Below, piece after piece: positions 1 to 10,062 of a stretch of DNA of 64,000 nt. Every line of letters begins with the position of its first letter. Position 1 is the first letter of the stretch. This stretch comes from Anticarsia gemmatalis (taxonomy: Eukaryota > Arthropoda > Insecta > Lepidoptera > Erebidae), in assembly GCF_050436995.1 (NCBI RefSeq), contig NC_134745.1, forward strand, positions 3,100,001 to 3,164,000, in the 5' to 3' direction. Under the pieces are notes generated by a model. The model was given only the letters and a program-made list of their open reading frames with translations, was not told the DNA's origin and made no database searches. Made by a program: the position numbers and the translations under genes.

Positions 1-480
1 TCTTTTCAGTAACATCGTAGCCGAGTAACAAACAACTTTATGTCATCACAATATATAAACTGAAAGGATAGTAGCATAAATGCCAAAACAATCGGAATAA
101 ATAAACCAACGATACGCCCGCGTCCGAATATTTCGCTAGATTTTCAGAGTATTTTTCGGATTAGAAAGTAAACTAGAGATAATTCTGCTTTCTAGTATTA
201 AAAAGCATGTCATAAATAAGAAATATTTTACAGGTTTCGGGATTAATCTAGAAATAATATTCAACTTTTACTAATCGTCGTGTAGAAAATAAATTAAGTA
301 GGAAAGCGTAAGTTAGTCTGCGTAACGAATACTCGTAAACGGCTGCGTAGAAATAGGTCAACCCATCGTTACTTAACCGCAACAGTTTATCCATCGTATA
401 TTTAAACGAAGCCACGACCTCCTTGCATTTTTTCATATTAAGTAACTATACAACTAGTTAAATAGAATCGTAAAGAATAT

Positions 481-586
481 TCAAAGTACCAGTGAAAATA
501 CTACGCCATCACAAGATCTTTGTAGTTTCCTACTGTCGTAATGATAACTATCTAACGTGCAGTAATTTCTACTTGAAAACATTTGC
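481..586 (-). CDS. Tentative terminal coding exon (34 codons and stop)
   Basis: On the minus strand a 3' splice site (pyrimidine-containing tract ending ACAAGTTTCTCAG) at 587-588 is followed by 1 nt plus 34 open codons ending in TGA at 481-483. The peptide begins QMFSSRNYCTLDSYHYDSRK and is mixed and hydrophilic, with no domain that I recognise. It is listed because the single leading nucleotide fits the phase left by the candidate exon at 4411-4467. An open run of this length is not rare at this base composition and the acceptor is only moderate, so this is a weak call. No poly(A) signal was assigned. Alternative: chance open frame. Confidence 0.1.
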
Positions 587-1003
587 CTGAGAAACTTGTG
601 GAATGAAATTTCCATATTATTATACTAGAAATTAAGGAAATATTAGTAGATGAGATCATCGAAGGAGCGGTGTCAATATGTGATTCAGTAATGATGCAAC
701 GCGAGTGGCCTGAGGTCCGATGGTTGCGGTTTCTGCAATGGTTGTAGTATCAAAATCGAACTCATGAGGTCACTCACTATAATAATTATTACGAGTGGTA
801 CGATTTTACTGTATCGTATGTTTAAACCAGTTGGGTAGGAAGTGTTCGCGATTTGAGAACCACTGCGTTCTGATTTTTTTCATTCGGAATTTAAGTTACA
901 AGGTTTATAGTTTATTGAACACAAATTATCGCATAATCCAGCTGATTGGCAATTTTCGAATCTTTATTAATTCAAATTCATAAACGTGTTCTTTGCATGC
1001 TTT

Positions 1004-1020
1004 TTAATTAACTTAATTAA
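1004..1020. promoter_or_regulatory. Paired TTAATTAA sites
   Basis: Two perfect TTAATTAA palindromes (1004-1011 and 1013-1020) are separated by one base. TAATTA-type cores are bound by many homeodomain proteins, so this is a plausible binding-site pair. The sequence is also easy to produce by chance in AT-rich DNA. Function is inferred. Confidence 0.2.
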
Positions 1021-1494
1021 TTTTATCTCGCAACTTAAGTTACCGCATTGATGCTAACATTGTTTATTATTGTTTATATTGAAGGTATTTCTATAAATAA
1101 AGACAATACAATGTATTGTTTTGTGTCAAAGATCAACGCAAATTTTCGTACAGAAGCCGAGGTTAAATATATTGTTAGGAACAATTGTGGTTTGAGGTTT
1201 ATTATTATCAAAAGGTTTCTTAGCTCGGATCATAAGACGTAACATGCATAAATCATTATTATTTATAAACCACACCGCGCAAAACATAATTAATTTCAAA
1301 GTCAACTCGGGTAAAGCTGTATAAAATATTATAATAAAAGAACAATAAAAACAACTAGCACATGAATTTAATTAAAACGCAATCGAATGACTTTATAATT
1401 AGGTGATGATGACATTTCACACTCCACATGGTTCCCTTGAGTGACACCAAAACATTTGCAACGAACCAAAACAAAGTATGACGTGATCGTATGG

Positions 1495-1517
1495 TGACAT
1501 CACAGCAATGACATCAC
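1495..1517 (+). promoter_or_regulatory. Direct pair of TGACATCAC motifs
   Basis: TGACATCAC occurs at 1495-1503 and 1509-1517, spaced 14 bp start to start, with a related GACGTGATC about 20 bp upstream. These are bZIP (CRE/AP-1-like) half-site arrangements. Binding is inference. Confidence 0.2.
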
Positions 1518-3073
1518 CTGAAACCGAGCCTCGAGGGAGTGGAATGCCACTTGCAGAAAGTTAAAAGCATTTGCAAGTTTCCACTTTCCAGTACTAAGAA
1601 TTAATAATATATTACTGTAGTTTTCACGCTAGAGATCGTTAGAATCTTATATAAGGCAGCTTCAATATAATAACGAACCGAACGGCACCTAAACGGGCAG
1701 TAACCACGTATTGGTTAAGAATTATTGATGTAGGAGTAAAGGTGTTGAAGCCTTACAATAAAACTTACGCTCAAGTAGGTTAAGTACGCTCTAAAACCTT
1801 TAATCGGATCCGTGTATTTAGGTACAATTATAATACAAAACGTAAAATATATAATGTGTGCGAAAGTACAAATGTTGTTAGACAAATTTTATAAACATCA
1901 AATTATAATGTTGATTCCGATACACAAAAATAAATCGAAACCGGTTTATAAGAATGACACTCGGCCTACGCGGCCGGCTTTTAGAGAGCACTTACATAAA
2001 CTGCGAGCGCGAAATATTTTTTATAGCGTATAAAAAAATGTTTCAGTTCAAGTTGCGTAGATTTGTCAAATTAAATAGCATCGTAAATGATGCGAAACAT
2101 TCGCGAAGAATTCGGGTCATAGAATTTGTTGTAGGAAGAGACCGGTTGGAATACCAGGTTTTCACCAGCTCATAGTTGTCTCAAGAGCACGTAAATCACA
2201 AGCCAGTAACTGTGTTACGCAATGCGGTAACGACATAAACAGCTAAGTTTTTAGAAGCAACGCAGTATGTGAGTCACTATCAACTGAAATCTGGACTAAA
2301 GTAAACAGACATTATCTTACTTATGCAAACTTTGCATAATATTCGCTGAATGTGAGGAACACTTACAAAATTTGGGCCATTTTATTATCAACGCTGATAA
2401 CATATCTGCCAAGATTTCACAAAGAATTATTACAGTAAACGAAATGTTGCCAAACAACCAAAATGACATAATAATACTGAAGTACACAGAACTAATGAAA
2501 AAGGGCACCGTCAATTATCATGGCGTGTTATACTTAGAAACAAGTAAACAGAATAGTTAGCAGTTTAGTTTTAACTTAAGGGCTTACAAACAGAAACATC
2601 GCCATCTGCGAGATAGCCTAGTAAATGTCAACATCCTTTTAAGTATAATAGATATGTATCAAAACAAGTTGCAAAATGTCTATTTGGGCAAGCGATCAGT
2701 TGTGCAATAAATAACATACTTAATCGAGAGTCGATCGACGAATTTGTGCGGACAATAGATGTGGGCAGCGAGTCAGCAACGAGTGACGTAATACGAATTT
2801 GGACAATTAGGTGCTATAGCGTAAACAACTCGTGGCCGAGATGTAGGTTATCGGTACACGCCCGAATATTGTGATAGTGATGAGGGACACACTCATTAGC
2901 GATGTACTTGATAAACATGTTGATGGGCTACTAAATATTGATTTTTCACAAGCACGTGCATAAGATTGATAGCAATAACATGCCATAATTTGATATAAAT
3001 ATATGGCTTTCGAACAAAGTATTTAATAGGGCTGGCTAGGTGTGTGGTTAGAAAGCTATCGCGATGTGTGTTG

Positions 3074-3085
3074 ATTGACGTCAAT
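3074..3085. promoter_or_regulatory. CRE palindrome ATTGACGTCAAT
   Basis: A perfect 12-bp palindrome centred on the cAMP-response-element octamer TGACGTCA (3076-3083). The identical 12-mer recurs at 23550-23561. It is one of 14 exact octamers in the window (see findings). CREB/ATF-type bZIP proteins recognise this sequence; occupancy here is unknown. Confidence 0.3.
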
Positions 3086-4410
3086 GAGACACGTGCTGTT
3101 AGGTGACCTAAGACCCGTTTCTCAGCATATCCGCTTAGGTTTGCGCTTTAGAGACATTGATAAGATTGATTTGACGTTGTATCTTGGCGGAGAGACAACG
3201 GCTGCTTCTAGAAACCCTGTTCTGTGTGACCTTTAATGATAATCGCGCTGCAACGTTGTAGTAAATTATAGTAAGCTTAGCTGTTGGCGGATTTATTATA
3301 ATCAGCTTTAGGAGTGTCGTGACTAATTGTGGGATTTGATCAATGGTTTGTTTAGTACAATTATACTGTCGATTTGTAGAACACTAAGTCTGTGGTGGTA
3401 ATATTACTGCGATAACAAGAGAGACGTGAGTTTTTTTCTTATGTTTAGACATATGTACGACCCGGAACCTAGAGCTAACGGCATCAGTTACCAACCATTA
3501 CTGTTGGACCAACTAGGCCAACTGCATAATGCGCACTTTTAATTCATAACAAGCTGCACTCGACACCGTGTCTAAAACACTTCAAGTAAAACTTTTACGT
3601 AACTAACAGTTTCAAAACACGCTACCGGCAGGACTTTTAAAACAGATATTTATGTTATAAGATTAACTGAATACTAAAATACACTATGACGTAAATGGGC
3701 TTAATAAATATTGGGTTTCTCTTGGCATTATGTTCGACAGATGGTATATGTGAAATGAAGAGGCTTACAGAAATTTATTTGAACATGTCTTTAGGGAAAC
3801 CGAAATACTAAGAGATCTAAATAAATCTATCACTCGTGTTCTGCGATTGTTCTGATCGCCCTGTAAGTATTCTAAGTTTGTGTCAAAACTAAAGTAGATA
3901 ATACGAATAGTCCGGAAATCCGTGTCAGAAATATTAATGATGCCAAATATAAAATAACAAAAAAGATTGTTGCGCGTGTTAAATTATATTGTTACGACCA
4001 ATGTGATTATTGGATCACAATATGTTTTTTGCGTGACTCGACGTGACTTTCTATGTCTGAAGTTGAGAAGTTGGGTAATGTATATCACGGTTGCAGCATA
4101 AGCTCAAGGTCAATATATTATAACATTAATTGACCATGTTCAAAACACATGCGAATGGAATTAGTTGGGGGCAGAATAGTAGCAATATTTGTAACGTACA
4201 TAAAAAAGGTGTAATTGTATCTTTGAACTTCGCTTCTACGATAATAATTACATTTTATGTTCTCACACTAATAATTTTAAAATTGACGCTAATCTCGTAC
4301 ATCATTACCGTTATCAAGGAGCAAGCGTGCAAATGTAAACACGACATAGATAAACATTGATAACTGGTTACACAAAGATGGCTGACACCGCGGATCTATT
4401 GGAGACTTAC

Positions 4411-4467
4411 GCCCCGGCTACCATCCAGGGGTTATCTTCCATCAACCCGCAGATAACGACAGAACCA
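4411..4467 (-). CDS. Candidate 57-nt internal coding exon
   Basis: Minus strand: an acceptor-like ...CAATTTAG precedes position 4467, and a donor GGGGC|GTAAGT with all six intron consensus bases follows 4411. The segment is a small GC-rich islet in AT-rich DNA and only one of its three frames is open. That frame reads one nt, then GSVVICGLMEDNPWMVAG, then two nt. The leading single nt matches the phase left by the candidate exon at 6008-6053, and the trailing two nt match 481-586. The acceptor tract is weak. An overlapping plus-strand ORF (ATG 4378, stop 4507-4509, peptide starting MADTADLLETYAPATIQG) has a good Kozak context and competes as an explanation. No family recognised. Confidence 0.22.
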
Positions 4468-4509
4468 CTAAATTGTTTTTATGCCAAAGTATATTTAAAT
4501 ACGACCTAG

Positions 4510-6007
4510 ATTACATTTAAAGCTATATATTTGTTAATTGCGTATGTCTAATAGGTGTGTCGACAAATAAATGATTACGAGTTCAACAAGCGACAAATTG
4601 TACGCTGATTTTACTGGAATAAATATTAAATTCACATATCAACAGTCTTGTTATTTGATTAGATGAGTAATAGAATCTCAATGAGTTCTAATTAAAGACA
4701 TTGTCGGCCTTTAAGTGCTTTATTGAAAGCTCAAGATAAACAATGGTTGGGGCTTGCCCAAGTTAATTGTTATAGCACTCCTCAACTAATTAAATGACGT
4801 CAGAGTACAAGAGGGAAATTCTAAGCACGAGTGTGTAGACAATAAAACGATAGATAGTTATCGAGTCATGGCAGTATCGCGACGGGAGATCGACCGCAGC
4901 GAGATAGCTCCGGTAATGAAGCAACGCACCGATAACATCACAATCGACTATTGTCGCGTGTCGTTCACATTATCGTGTGTATATTATTATGAAACAACTG
5001 CGATATTCTCTAAAATTCGTTTATAATGAAGACAAGTGTTGGTAAAAATAACCGCTGATAATAGTGCAAATTGAATAATATTTTTTTATAGTCATTATCT
5101 AAATCAAAATAATTGGTTGGCAACATCAATATTCATTGCTGAAGAAAAACAACGTCTGCAAGTTGATTACAGATACGTATAATGAATAATGACATACGAA
5201 TCACATACAAAAAAACACCCACGGAAGCTAATTACATACAATATATCAAAATCAGTTCCTGAGAAACTGTAGACAAAATGCCAGTCAGAAATGAGTCAAA
5301 CGCCAGACTGGTTGATAAAAATTTAATTATGTGCCAAAACCTTATTGTACGGCTTCAGGTGACCGTTGGCGTAGCGCCAGGACGTGGCGTAAACAATCTA
5401 TTTCAGATCTGAGTTGATTCGGCGTGTTATATTCTAACGGGCTTCTTCCTACCTGACTAGACGCTGAACTCTCAATCTCTCTCGATATGGTCATGAGAAT
5501 TAACACCATTTTATCCTTTCATTGTTGTCATTATTACGATTCAGTGATGACAAAATCGACGCCGGCGTCACATTGAAACTGCTATTACCTCAGCTCCGGA
5601 TTCAGTCTCACATCTCACTATTTGACCGAGATCATGACGTAACAAGTGCAATGACTAATTATATTAACTGGAGTGTGGAATACTAGCACGTTGTGGTTTT
5701 CCGCCGAATCATACGATCGCGCCATACGTCGACTAACCAAACATTTACTTTGAGCTGTATGACTAATCGTTGGACATTAAGTAACCAATGTCGGGGTGGA
5801 TGACCGTCTGTTTGTCGTTCATATTGATGGCAGGTTTGTAAGTAAAAAAGGTTGGTAAGATTAAAGACAAAGATGGGCTAATTCGCAATGAACAATTTGT
5901 TAGCAGCTTTTGTCAAATGTAGAACGCCGGCCTGGTCGACTTTTCTTGCGGAGAGAGTATGCTACCGTGGACATCTTGTGATTGATCACCACAGATGACG
6001 TACTTAC
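4510..6007. other. Non-coding stretch between candidate minus-strand exons
   Basis: No gene or known repeat is visible. It contains a CRE octamer (4795-4802), small GC-richer patches near 4860-4930 and 5340-5400, and an imperfect palindrome TGGCGTAGCGCCA near 5365. If the exon calls on either side are right, this is intron. Confidence 0.45.
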
Positions 6008-6053
6008 CTTCTTTTGGAAAAAGATGTCACCCGTTTAGAAGACATTGCCTTAC
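6008..6053 (-). CDS. Candidate 46-nt internal exon with strong splice sites
   Basis: Minus strand: a TTTAAC branch-point-like element lies about 25 nt upstream, then a pyrimidine tract ending ATTTCTGTTTCAG, with the cut between 6054 and 6053. The exon ends in CCAAAAGAAG followed by the perfect donor GTAAGTA. Only one frame is open: two nt, KAMSSKRVTSFSKR, two nt. It contains an ATG with G at -3, so it could also be a start exon for a protein beginning MSSKRVTSFSKR. Basic and serine-rich; no family recognised. Acceptor and donor this strong only 46 nt apart are the best splice-site pair I found. It may be a real microexon or the exon associated with a recursive splice site. Confidence 0.35.
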
Positions 6054-6080
6054 CTGAAACAGAAATAGATGAAATGTTAA
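6045..6080 (-). other. Recursive-splice-site-like junction (3'ss fused to 5'ss)
   Basis: Read on the minus strand, the sequence is pyrimidine tract, TTTCAG, then immediately GTAAGG. A 3' splice site abutting a 5' splice site (YnNCAG|GTRAGT) defines recursive splice sites, or ratchet points, known from long Drosophila introns. A second full donor lies 46 nt downstream, as in vertebrate recursive-splicing exons. If used, it implies a minus-strand transcript with a very long intron here. Inference from sequence only. Confidence 0.35.
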
Positions 6081-8103
6081 AACTTGTCGTGTCAAAATTT
6101 TTACTAATTGCCGTTGACTATTATACCGATTTAGTTCTAAAGCAGCTTTCATCTTTTGATATGTGTGACAAGATAGAACCGTTCTAATTCGACTAGCGTC
6201 ATTCGAGCTGCAAATATAAATGTCTTAATATATTCGTTAGAATTTTCCTACGACAAACAACAATGGAAACGAATTCAGGGAACAAGGTTATTTGTATTAT
6301 AGTAAACATAGGACTGTATACAATTGTACAAATACAATAAAAGCACGTGGAGTGTGGAGACAATCGGGTTTGATTCACGGTGTAAACATCGCCGGTCCAC
6401 GGGCCACCTGCCAGACACTAAGTAATGTGTGCTGATTTGTTTCATTTGGATATAATGTCGTGATTTATGTGTTTGTTGACGAGAAAATAATACGTTCGCC
6501 GAATTCGACACGACAGTTATTGTTTTTTGTTCGAAATGATTAGTATCCTTTTATGCAAATCTGAAAAACAACGCCTTATTCGGTATAACAATCTAAAGAA
6601 GTAATAAAACAAATAAAAGCCGGTAGCTTATTACAAACAAACAAAAGCTAAATGAACACACCACAAAGGCAAATAAGACCTTGAACAGAGCAAGAACTCT
6701 AGCACCTCTAGCAGATAGGTGTAACGTTACAAAATCTCGCACATATCGACCGAGTGACATTGAACCTCGCTGTGTACTTGTGCAACATAGTGCATACAAG
6801 TGTTTATATTTAACCGTATGTTTCATAAAGATTTCCGTGACCGTCGCATGGCAACATTACGATTATTGACAAAGGTATGGTTTGTTATACAAGTGGCGAG
6901 CGGCATGGCACATGCGCGATTAGAAATGCATAAATCACGTTGTACACCATGCGCCCGCACAGCCACGACAACGCAGTGTGATCTTTATTATGTACAGCCT
7001 TTAAGAGTGCCATTAATTTACAGTGACAAATAGTATATTGTTGGGAGTCGGTTACATAGACTACATTTACGACATGCCATTTTTTTAATACAATATATTT
7101 CAAATACCATTTAGAATGTTTTATTTCATTGGCTTTGCTCTTTTATGTTATTTCTCTCACGAAAACATCTTGTATCTACATTATTACAGGGAAAACCCAG
7201 AGGTATTTTGTCTAATATCTGTTAAATTGTTATTGGTACAGTGTTTCTTAAATATTGCGTACAAATAACGATTTATCAGCGACCATTTTGTTCTTTATAT
7301 AACCATTATATATCCTGTATGAAACAAGCCTTGCCCAATTGACATGCAAATTATTTTTATAAGAAAATCAAGTGGCGTTCAATACGCGCGCAAATTGTCC
7401 TAAATAGACATATCATTACTTTTAAATATCAACGTCCGTGTTATGATATCACAACAATGGCAGCTCGTTATAGTAAGAGTTGTTACGTAAGACATTACAG
7501 GTACATTATAAGTATTTAACCATTAGTTATAGGTACCTAAACGGTGGCTGTTACAATTCTATCATTGTGTATTGAGCGCGGCTTTTAACCGCGGTATTTG
7601 GAGCGTGAACCACTCGTAATCCGAACCATTTGGAGTTTTGGAAAATCATTTTCGGCTTTTTAGATTTTCATTTCTTTTTTACAAATCATGGTTATTATTG
7701 CTGCGTCGATGTAATCTTGATCTTTTTTGTTAAAAGATTATGTAAACGAATGCACATACAAATAAGGTTCAAAGGTTGGCGTCAGAAGCAACCAACGGCT
7801 TTATAAAATTGTCTTCAATAACGATGCTTAAAACTTGAATACATTTCGTTCTTCCCACTATCACGGAATAAAAGCTAACCACGTCTTTATTTTTTGTATA
7901 TAGACGAACGGTTATGATCTCGTTTCTAAAAATAATATTTCATGCCATAAATACGTTCAAAGTACAAAACAGCTCTGTAGATTCACAACAGCGTTGCAGA
8001 TGGCCATTCGAGATAAACTAAGTACTGTTGGATTAGTAGCTAGTTTTCTCTAGGCAGTTTATTTATATGACCATGTAATATTATATTCGCGTTTCATCGC
8101 TAA
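6081..8103. other. AT-rich non-coding stretch
   Basis: No gene, RNA or known repeat seen. It holds TTACGTAA at 7483-7490. ORFs of 62-78 codons between 6275 and 7103 overlap on both strands and carry no domain that I recognise. Confidence 0.5.
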
Positions 8104-8276
8104 AATGACGGTGAGCGAGAATATTTGCCGTCACGTGGAATGGAGACCGGGCTAACACGACCGCTCAATCATTGTCACTTTATTCCCGGATAGTGCGCAG
8201 GCGCCCGCCCTCCTCGAACAACGTGAATCTTAGGTCGTATGGAGAGCGGGAACACAGCGAGGATAAATAACGAATA
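8104..8276. promoter_or_regulatory. GC-rich promoter-like island
   Basis: About 170 bp markedly richer in G+C and CpG than its surroundings. It contains an E-box CACGTG (8132-8137), the NRF1/Ewg-type palindrome TGCGCAGGCGC (8194-8204) and a TATA-like GGATAAATAA (about 8261-8270). A short plus-strand reading frame starts at ATG 8105. These are common in insect 5' regions, but no gene body can be followed from here, so direction is undecided. An enhancer is an equally good reading. Confidence 0.3.
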
Positions 8277-8511
8277 TTTTAATGTTAAAACATTATTTCA
8301 TTTCTCATGTGACACTTTAAAATCTTTTGCTTTTAAATCGCAAGTGTCTGAAGAGCAAAAAGTTTAAAAAGATTTTAGTGTTGAGTTATGAACACGCGAT
8401 AGGATCGTGTAAAATAGTGTTCAGGTTCAAAGTCTACCAAACATTCGTTAACATTTAGCTTTATTCAAACATAATAAAATTGCATTATGATCCAAACGAC
8501 GTAAATCTTAC

Positions 8512-8741
8512 TTCCATATCAGTTCAATATACTGTGTCAAAATGTCATGCGCTACCAAACTTGGTGTAGTTGGATCCCCGCCAACATCTTCACCGAATCC
8601 TAACCGTACCACCCTTGGGCAACTCAGGCCACATTGTATGCATGAAGCACCGTTACTCCGCTGGCACCGTCCATCAGATATAAAACCTACTGACAGACGA
8701 TAACGGTAACAGACAACATTTCTTATGCGCCATACTACAGC
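8512..8741 (-). CDS. Candidate 230-nt internal coding exon, unknown product
   Basis: On the minus strand there is no stop in one frame from 8741 to 8512 (76 codons plus 2 nt; checked triplet by triplet). The open stretch starts directly after an acceptor-like CGTGTGTCTAG and ends at a donor-like TGGAA|GTAAGA. It has no in-frame ATG. The peptide includes CQRSNGASCIQCGLSCPRVV, which is cysteine-rich, and then GEDVGGDPTTPSLVAHD. No family recognised. It is phase 0 at the start and phase 2 at the end, so it does not join the 6008-6053 candidate directly. The plus strand also has open frames here (for example ATG 8542 to stop 8701-8703), and 76 stop-free codons are not decisive. Confidence 0.18.
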
Positions 8742-10035
8742 CTAGACACACGACGTTATTCAATATTCTACATGATGTATCTTGACATAAGACAGGCCGC
8801 ATTAGACCGGCTTATTCGCCAGTGATGCTTCTATAAGCATGTCAATGGACTCTAGTCTGATGTACAGGCTGAAGTTTATAGTTATGGTGTGTTTAAATTA
8901 TAGCAACAGTTTGAAAATACCATAAAATAGTTATTCTACTAAGTTACAATGCACCTGACGATGCAATGGCAACAAATATATTATTGACTGTTGGCAGCCC
9001 CTTGTTTGCCACTTGTTCAGCTCTGCATTTAGATTTCCTCAGAACTAGTAGAGTCATTTGGTGCCTGAATAGTTGGTATTTACAAACAATATATCTATGG
9101 AATAAATTGTTATTATTTAGAAGACAGAAGTCGAGAAATTATGCCTACGATCAATATTTAAATAGTAACTAGTCGACTATTTCAATGTGTTTGTCTATAA
9201 TTCAAAAAAGACTATGTTCAAAACCATTAAAAATTCAACCTGTATACTCTACAGTTTTTATGGATATTCAATGGTACCATGTATGGGTCGGTAATGTGAA
9301 AAAAAACTTGATTTGCGTCACAGCGTGTGGGTAGAAGAATAGATTGTTAAATATACATCTTCTCTATTAGCGTAGTTTGCGGTTGTCTGCTATTTCTGAA
9401 CGTTACAAAGATATTTTGTTAACTCTTCAAGTACGTCAGTTATTGTCAAATCGATGGCTTTGTGTTTAGGACCGAGTGTTTGTTGTGTACATGTGGTCTT
9501 TAGTAATCATGCTGAGGTTTGTGTCAACAACGGAAAAGTTTGGAAGATATGAAGTCACGATTACGGCAATTCATTAATAGATTATCTGCTAATTTGACTC
9601 TAGATTGTAAATATATGATAATTACGGTTTTCCGTTGAATAATATAATAGTACTTGTCCATCAAGTCACGCTATGGGGCAAAGGTCTGTTTTCATATTGT
9701 AAAAATGCATTTATATAAGATTAACTCGCGCGCATGTGGAGTTGCGCGTGCGATCTATTTGCGGGCCGGGTCAATGTTAGCACACGGTTAATTGAAACAG
9801 TTTAAATAATGCCGCGTGTACAGGGCTGTCAATCTCAATTCAAAGGAACTCAGCTCATAATTACCCATATACGTACTTTTCCAAACAGCAAATGAACGTT
9901 TGTTAAAGTAATATTAATTTTGTCCCGTTTCTTACGTAGTTCTGGGAACATAATCAAAAGGCACGAGGGAGTAAATAAATAACATATTGTTACGTACCAT
10001 GTATAAATGGAAATTTTACAATCGTATCAAATATC

Positions 10036-10062
10036 ATGGCAAAACCCGGCGGGGGGTTATCG
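10036..10062 (+). CDS. Tentative 9-codon first coding exon
   Basis: An ATG with A at -3 and G at +4 begins MAKPGGGLS and runs in phase 0 into a donor TCG|GTAAGC. The run of C and G codons contrasts with AT-rich flanks. There is no promoter evidence, and a unit this short is easily produced by chance. Read-through would stop after nine more codons. Confidence 0.1.

Larger units (their letters stand above)
1..4377. other. AT-rich non-coding stretch, repeat-poor
   Basis: I see no gene or repeat family that I can name, apart from the very tentative minus-strand exon at 481-586. ORFs of 62-78 codons are scattered on both strands, have AT-rich codons and no recognisable domain, and look like chance. 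Regulatory-looking sequence includes a TTAATTAA pair (1004-1020), a TGACATCAC pair (1495-1517), a CRE palindrome inside a 12-bp palindrome (3074-3085) and TTACGTAA (3595-3602). The stretch could be intron or intergenic. Confidence 0.6.

Noticed and set aside
4378..4509. 43-codon plus-strand ORF with good Kozak start (MADTADLLETYAPATIQG...)
   Set aside because: Attractive start, but only the first half is GC-richer, the only in-frame donors (CAGGG|GTTATC, AAA|GTATAT) are weak, and the minus strand has a full-consensus donor over the same bases. Kept as the alternative in the 4411-4467 entry.
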